Positions 14,973 to 17,818 of a stretch of DNA of 17,818 nucleotides are shown here, piece after piece (the first letter of the stretch is position 1; every line of letters begins with the position of its first letter). A program made the position numbers and the translations under genes. A model generated the notes under the pieces. It ran no database searches. It had not been told where the DNA came from and saw nothing but the letters and a program-made list of their open reading frames with translations. The DNA comes from Vicinamibacteria bacterium (GTDB lineage Bacteria > Acidobacteriota > Vicinamibacteria > Fen-336 > JAGNNV01): NCBI GenBank assembly GCA_016650185.1, contig JAENWE010000103.1, positions 1 to 17,818 on the forward strand, given 5' to 3'.

Positions 14973-14991
14973 GAACGTTCTGAACGAAGGA
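14973..14991 (+). promoter_or_regulatory. Overlapping palindromes and ribosome binding site before TPR gene
   Basis: GAACGTTC (14973-14980) is a perfect palindrome, and it overlaps a second inverted repeat, CGTTC-T-GAACG (14976-14986). The Shine-Dalgarno GAAGGA (14986-14991) begins where the second repeat ends and lies 8 nt before the ATG at 15000. The ribosome site supports the chosen start. The palindromes could be an operator or a leader structure controlling access to the ribosome site. Confidence 0.45.
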
Positions 14992-14999
14992 TTGCGTAA

Positions 15000-17126
15000 A
15001 TGAAAAAGAAGAAATTCGTCGGTTTGCTCGTTCTGGCTGCGGGATCTTTCGCCGCCGGCCTCGCGCGAGCTGACGCCAAGAGCGACCAGACGATCGCCAA
15101 GGCAGAGGAGCAGTTCGCCAAGGGCAAGCCGGACGATGCCATCAAGTCTCTGTTGAAGCTCGTCGGCAATTCCCCATCCGTCGAGGCGTATCTCGCTCTC
15201 GCCCATATTCAGGAGCTCAACGGCAACGGGGACGAGGCGGCCGAGAGCACGGCGAAAGCCGTCGAGATCAGCGCTTCGGCGAGCCCAAGCCTCAAAGCAC
15301 AGGCCTTTGCGGCTTCCGCCCGTCTGGCCCTTGGAAGCGGCACCGGAAAGACCGCTCTCGACATGGCCACCAAGGCCGTGGCGGCCGAGAAGAACGCCGG
15401 TTCGCTCGCCGCGCTCGCTTCCGCGCAGGCGCGCGCCGGGGACGCCAAGTCGGCGGACGCCGCGGCCGATGCCGCCATTGTGTTGGACAGCGTGAGTTCG
15501 GTCGCGCACCAAGGCAAGGGGGACGCGATGACCGCCTCCGGTCAGATCGCGGAAGCGGTGGCGGCCTATCGCAAAGCGACGGAGCTTGATCCTAAGAATA
15601 CGACCGCGCGGGTCGGCTTGGCCTATTCTCTCGTGGCCGTGAACAAGTCGACCGAAGCGAGAGCCGTCGCTCTCAAGGCCACCGAGATGGACAAGAACTC
15701 GGGCGCCGCCTACGCCGTCCTGGGCTATGCCATCTCCGCCGAGAAAAAATTCAACGGGAACGACGCGTCCTGGAGCGACGCCATCGCCCAGGCTCAGCAA
15801 GGCGCATTCCTCGCCCCCAAGAATCCCCAAGTTCAGATGGTGGTCGCGCAGCTCTTTGAGGCCCGTGGCAACTACGACCAGGCGCAAGTCGCCTATCAGA
15901 CGATTCTCACGAACGATCCGGGCTTCACCGCGGCTCGTATCGCCATCATCAACACCAAGTTCCGGCGCGGCAACCTCGATGGCGCGGTCGCGGAGGCGGC
16001 CGAACTGGTAAAGGCGAATCCGGAAAGTGCGGAAGCGAACCGGATGTACGGTGAGTTCCTGGCCCGCAAGGGCATGTACAAGGAAGCCATTCCGCATCTC
16101 GAGAAGGCGACCGCGGCCATGCCCCGGAGCGGAGACGCCTTCGCCATGCTCGCTCACTCCTATCACATGACCCGCTCCTTCGAAGATGCCAAGGAAGCCT
16201 ACGCCAAAGCAGTGCAGCTGAATCCGGCCGACGACGCGATCAAGTCGAACTATGGCCTGCTTCTGGGCATGAGCGGCGAAGCCGACAAGGGCGCGCAGGT
16301 TCTGGCCGCGCTCACCGCCACCCCGGACTACAAGAGCGCCGCGGGGTTCGCGAACTACGGCTGGGTGCTTTCGCGCATGAAGCCCCCGAAGGCTGATGCG
16401 GCCATCGCCGCCTACCGGAAGGCCATTGAGCTGGAGCCCACCAACGCGGGTCTGTACTACGGCATGGGCTGGGCCCAGTATTACGCCCAGCATTACCCCG
16501 ATGCCATCGCCGCCTTCGACAAGGCGGGTTCAATGGACAAGGCGCTTTATGCCGACACCCGTTCGGGTGTCGGCTGGAGTCAGTACTTCATCGCCGTGAA
16601 CGCGGACAAGACGAATCCGAATTTCGCGAAGACCAAGGAAGCCGAGGCGGCAGGAGAAACGGCGGGGCGGCCCGATGCGCGCCTCATCGATGCGGTGGCG
16701 CGGTACGAGAAAGCGGTCGCCGACGGCAAAGCCGCGGAGGCGGCCGCCCTGGTTGCAGCCCAGCGCGATGCCGGCGACGCAGGAAACGACGCGGTGGACA
16801 TCGGCAAGCTGTCCCGTCAACTCCAGAAGGGTTCGATCACTCAGCGGGTCGACGCCGCGAACGCCCTCGCCGCCGCGGGCGCCGATGCCGCGGAAATCCT
16901 GGGCTATGCGCTGGAGACGGATAGCGTCATCGCCGTCCGTCAAGCGGCCGGGAACTCCCTGCGACGGATGGGCGCGGGCGCACGGAAGGCTCTTCCGGCG
17001 CTTCGCCGGTATGCCGCAACCCAGCAGATTGCGAACCCCATGCCCAGCAAGGATGAGATGGCACTCGAGTTCATGGAGAGCGATCTCCGCAATGTGATCC
17101 AGGAAATCATCCGGAAGCTGAAGTAA
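15000..17126 (+). CDS. Secreted TPR-repeat protein with C-terminal HEAT-like domain
   Basis: A 708-residue protein. Residues 1-24 form a Sec signal peptide (four lysines, a hydrophobic core, ARA before the cut, no lipobox cysteine), so the mature protein should be periplasmic or exported. About residues 27-560 are tandem 34-residue tetratricopeptide repeats; clear ones contain EAVAAYRKATELDPKN, YKEAIPHLEKATAAMP, FEDAKEAYAKAVQLNP and AAIAAYRKAIELEPTN. After an Ala/Glu-rich linker, residues ~611-672 look like one or two HEAT repeats (QRVDAANALAAAG and VIAVRQAAGNSLRRMG), and the C-terminus is helical and basic. There is no catalytic motif. TPR proteins of this sort scaffold envelope complexes, including polysaccharide export machines, but the link to the neighbouring operon is by position only. 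The ATG has GAAGGA 8 nt upstream. Confidence 0.92.
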   Translation: MKKKKFVGLLVLAAGSFAAGLARADAKSDQTIAKAEEQFAKGKPDDAIKSLLKLVGNSPSVEAYLALAHIQELNGNGDEAAESTAKAVEISASASPSLKAQAFAASARLALGSGTGKTALDMATKAVAAEKNAGSLAALASAQARAGDAKSADAAADAAIVLDSVSSVAHQGKGDAMTASGQIAEAVAAYRKATELDPKNTTARVGLAYSLVAVNKSTEARAVALKATEMDKNSGAAYAVLGYAISAEKKFNGNDASWSDAIAQAQQGAFLAPKNPQVQMVVAQLFEARGNYDQAQVAYQTILTNDPGFTAARIAIINTKFRRGNLDGAVAEAAELVKANPESAEANRMYGEFLARKGMYKEAIPHLEKATAAMPRSGDAFAMLAHSYHMTRSFEDAKEAYAKAVQLNPADDAIKSNYGLLLGMSGEADKGAQVLAALTATPDYKSAAGFANYGWVLSRMKPPKADAAIAAYRKAIELEPTNAGLYYGMGWAQYYAQHYPDAIAAFDKAGSMDKALYADTRSGVGWSQYFIAVNADKTNPNFAKTKEAEAAGETAGRPDARLIDAVARYEKAVADGKAAEAAALVAAQRDAGDAGNDAVDIGKLSRQLQKGSITQRVDAANALAAAGADAAEILGYALETDSVIAVRQAAGNSLRRMGAGARKALPALRRYAATQQIANPMPSKDEMALEFMESDLRNVIQEIIRKLK

Positions 17127-17298
17127 GCTGTTCGCCCCCCCGGGGGGCCTTCGCCTGCGTTCGCTGGCGCTCCTTCGCTGTGAGGGGTCTACTTCTTTCC
17201 CACGGAGAGTCGCCAGACGGAGCCCGGCGCGCACGGTCATCGCTCCCAGGGGCCACGCCCCGAGTGGCGGCGGGGGATTTCGGTTTCTTCTGCGCCGC
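17127..17298. other. Convergent intergenic region with GC palindrome
   Basis: This 172-nt gap lies between the converging TPR and phosphate-transporter genes. Just after the TPR stop is a run of seven C and six G (17134-17148) that is self-complementary but has little room for a loop. It is followed by a pyrimidine-biased stretch in which CCTTCGC, CGTTCGC and CCTTCGC recur (17148-17180). Neither direction shows a T-run, so a classical intrinsic terminator is not supported, although the structure could slow polymerase or serve Rho-dependent termination. No coding sequence was found. Confidence 0.5.
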
Positions 17299-17818
17299 TT
17301 ATGCCCGGGCGCGCTCGATCAGCCAGTAGGAGATCGCCGATACGGCGGCTGCGGCCGGAATGGTCAAGACCCAGGCCCAGACGATCCGGCCGGCCAGGCC
17401 CCAGCGGACGGCGGAGATTCTCTTCGTGGCTCCAACCCCTATGATCGCCCCCGCGATGGTGTGGGTGGTGGATACCGGTATGCCCGCGAAGGTGGCCAGA
17501 CCGATCGACAGGGCGCCCGCGGTTTCCGCGCAGAAACCACCGAGAGGCTGAAGTTTCGTGATCTTCGAGCCCAGCGTCTTCACGATGCGCCATCCGCCGA
17601 ACATGGTGCCCAGGCCAATGGCCGCATGCGCGGCAAAGGCGACCCAGAAGGGGATGTAGAACTCCTTCTGATAGCCCGAGGCCACGAGCAGACTGGCGAT
17701 GATGCCCATGGTCTTCTGCGCATCGTTGCCGCCGTGGTTGAGCGAGAAGAAGGCGGCGGAGAGAAGCTGCAGTCGCCGGAAGAGAGTGTCAAGCGTGTAC
17801 GGATGCCACTTTCGAAAC
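17299..17818 (-). CDS. PiT-family inorganic phosphate transporter, N-terminus beyond window
   Basis: The last 172 residues of a leftward gene that enters from the right edge in an uninterrupted frame and ends at TAA (17301-17299). The visible part starts in the cytoplasmic loop (FRKWHPYTLDTLFRRLQLLS), then shows the PiT signature HGGNDAQKTMGI. Transmembrane segments follow, including FYIPFWVAFAAHAAIGLGT, then GSKITKLQPLGGF and the conserved TTHTIAGAIIGVGATK, ending in a hydrophobic helix and a short tail. The protein imports phosphate, usually as a metal-phosphate complex driven by the proton gradient, across the inner membrane. An ATG-initiated reading from 17709 would drop the signature, so the true start is outside the window. 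It converges on the TPR gene and has no evident link to the polysaccharide operon. Confidence 0.93.
   Translation of the reverse strand, partial: FRKWHPYTLDTLFRRLQLLSAAFFSLNHGGNDAQKTMGIIASLLVASGYQKEFYIPFWVAFAAHAAIGLGTMFGGWRIVKTLGSKITKLQPLGGFCAETAGALSIGLATFAGIPVSTTHTIAGAIIGVGATKRISAVRWGLAGRIVWAWVLTIPAAAAVSAISYWLIERARA

Larger units (their letters stand above)
14531..14999. other. Intergenic control region between divergent transcription units
   Basis: This 469-nt stretch has no convincing gene; the open frames in it are short, out of family and without ribosome sites. It lies between the leftward polysaccharide operon and the rightward TPR gene. Relative to the operon (leftward) it contains, in order: an AT-rich block with an inverted repeat (14784-14815), a sigma-54-type promoter (14754-14769), two direct repeats (14708-14727), two strong stem-loops (14623-14657 and 14573-14608) and a small one at 14681-14694 (CCCG/CGGG). 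The right third (14816-14999) carries a possible vegetative promoter and the ribosome site of the TPR gene. Between 14816 and 14930 only a weak CGAAA/TTTCG stem (14869-14887) was seen. Confidence 0.8.

Noticed and set aside
14799..16493. A 564-codon minus-strand open frame opposite the TPR gene
   Set aside because: It mirrors the repeat-rich TPR gene in the antisense frame, is rich in Gly/Arg/His as shadows usually are, and matches no domain; the plus-strand reading has a signal peptide, TPRs and a ribosome site.
17237..17593. A 118-codon minus-strand frame overlapping the phosphate transporter
   Set aside because: It is out of frame with the clear PiT signature and transmembrane segments in the neighbouring frame.

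Overview
The window holds most of a surface-polysaccharide operon read leftward (minus strand, from about 14.5 kb down past position 1), a regulatory intergenic region (14531-14999), a rightward gene for a secreted TPR/HEAT-repeat protein (15000-17126), and the C-terminal part of a leftward PiT-type phosphate transporter (17299 to the right edge). The DNA is GC-rich. A Sec signal peptide and an apparent sigma-54 promoter fit a Gram-negative-type bacterium, possibly of the Myxococcota/Bdellovibrionota (former deltaproteobacterial) kind, but there is no rRNA or other taxonomic marker, so the lineage is a guess.

Operon (transcribed right to left): GNAT-type acyltransferase; NodB/WalW-like polysaccharide deacetylase; GT4 glycosyltransferase; SAM methyltransferase; GT4; polytopic GT-C-like membrane glycosyltransferase; SAM methyltransferase with a cysteine-rich N-terminal domain; three GT4 enzymes in a row; SAM methyltransferase; stand-alone coiled-coil protein; GT4; and a GT4 cut by the left edge. 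That is 14 genes. Ten of the 13 junctions overlap (eight are 4-nt stop/start overlaps, one is 1 nt, one is 10 nt) and the other gaps are 5, 6 and 28 nt. Five of the 14 starts are GTG or TTG. Together the genes encode assembly (seven GT4 enzymes), methylation (three methyltransferases), and probable deacetylation and acylation of a complex glycan on the inner membrane. No flippase, polymerase, initiating phosphoglycosyltransferase, export or nucleotide-sugar gene is visible; these presumably lie left of the window or elsewhere.

Control region: on the minus strand at 14754-14769 there is an exact match to the sigma-54 (RpoN) -24/-12 consensus (TGGCACG-N4-TTGCW), with 10 nt between the GG and GC pairs, pointing at the operon. 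A perfect inverted repeat lies about 60-70 nt upstream of the predicted transcription start. The predicted leader of about 213 nt holds two strong stem-loops and a 9-nt direct repeat at 11-nt spacing. The simplest reading is an enhancer-activated, structured-leader polysaccharide operon, such as those switched on in development, biofilm or stress. The secreted TPR protein starts divergently from the same region and could be regulated with it, though its own promoter is only weakly visible.

No mobile element, CRISPR array, tRNA or rRNA was seen.
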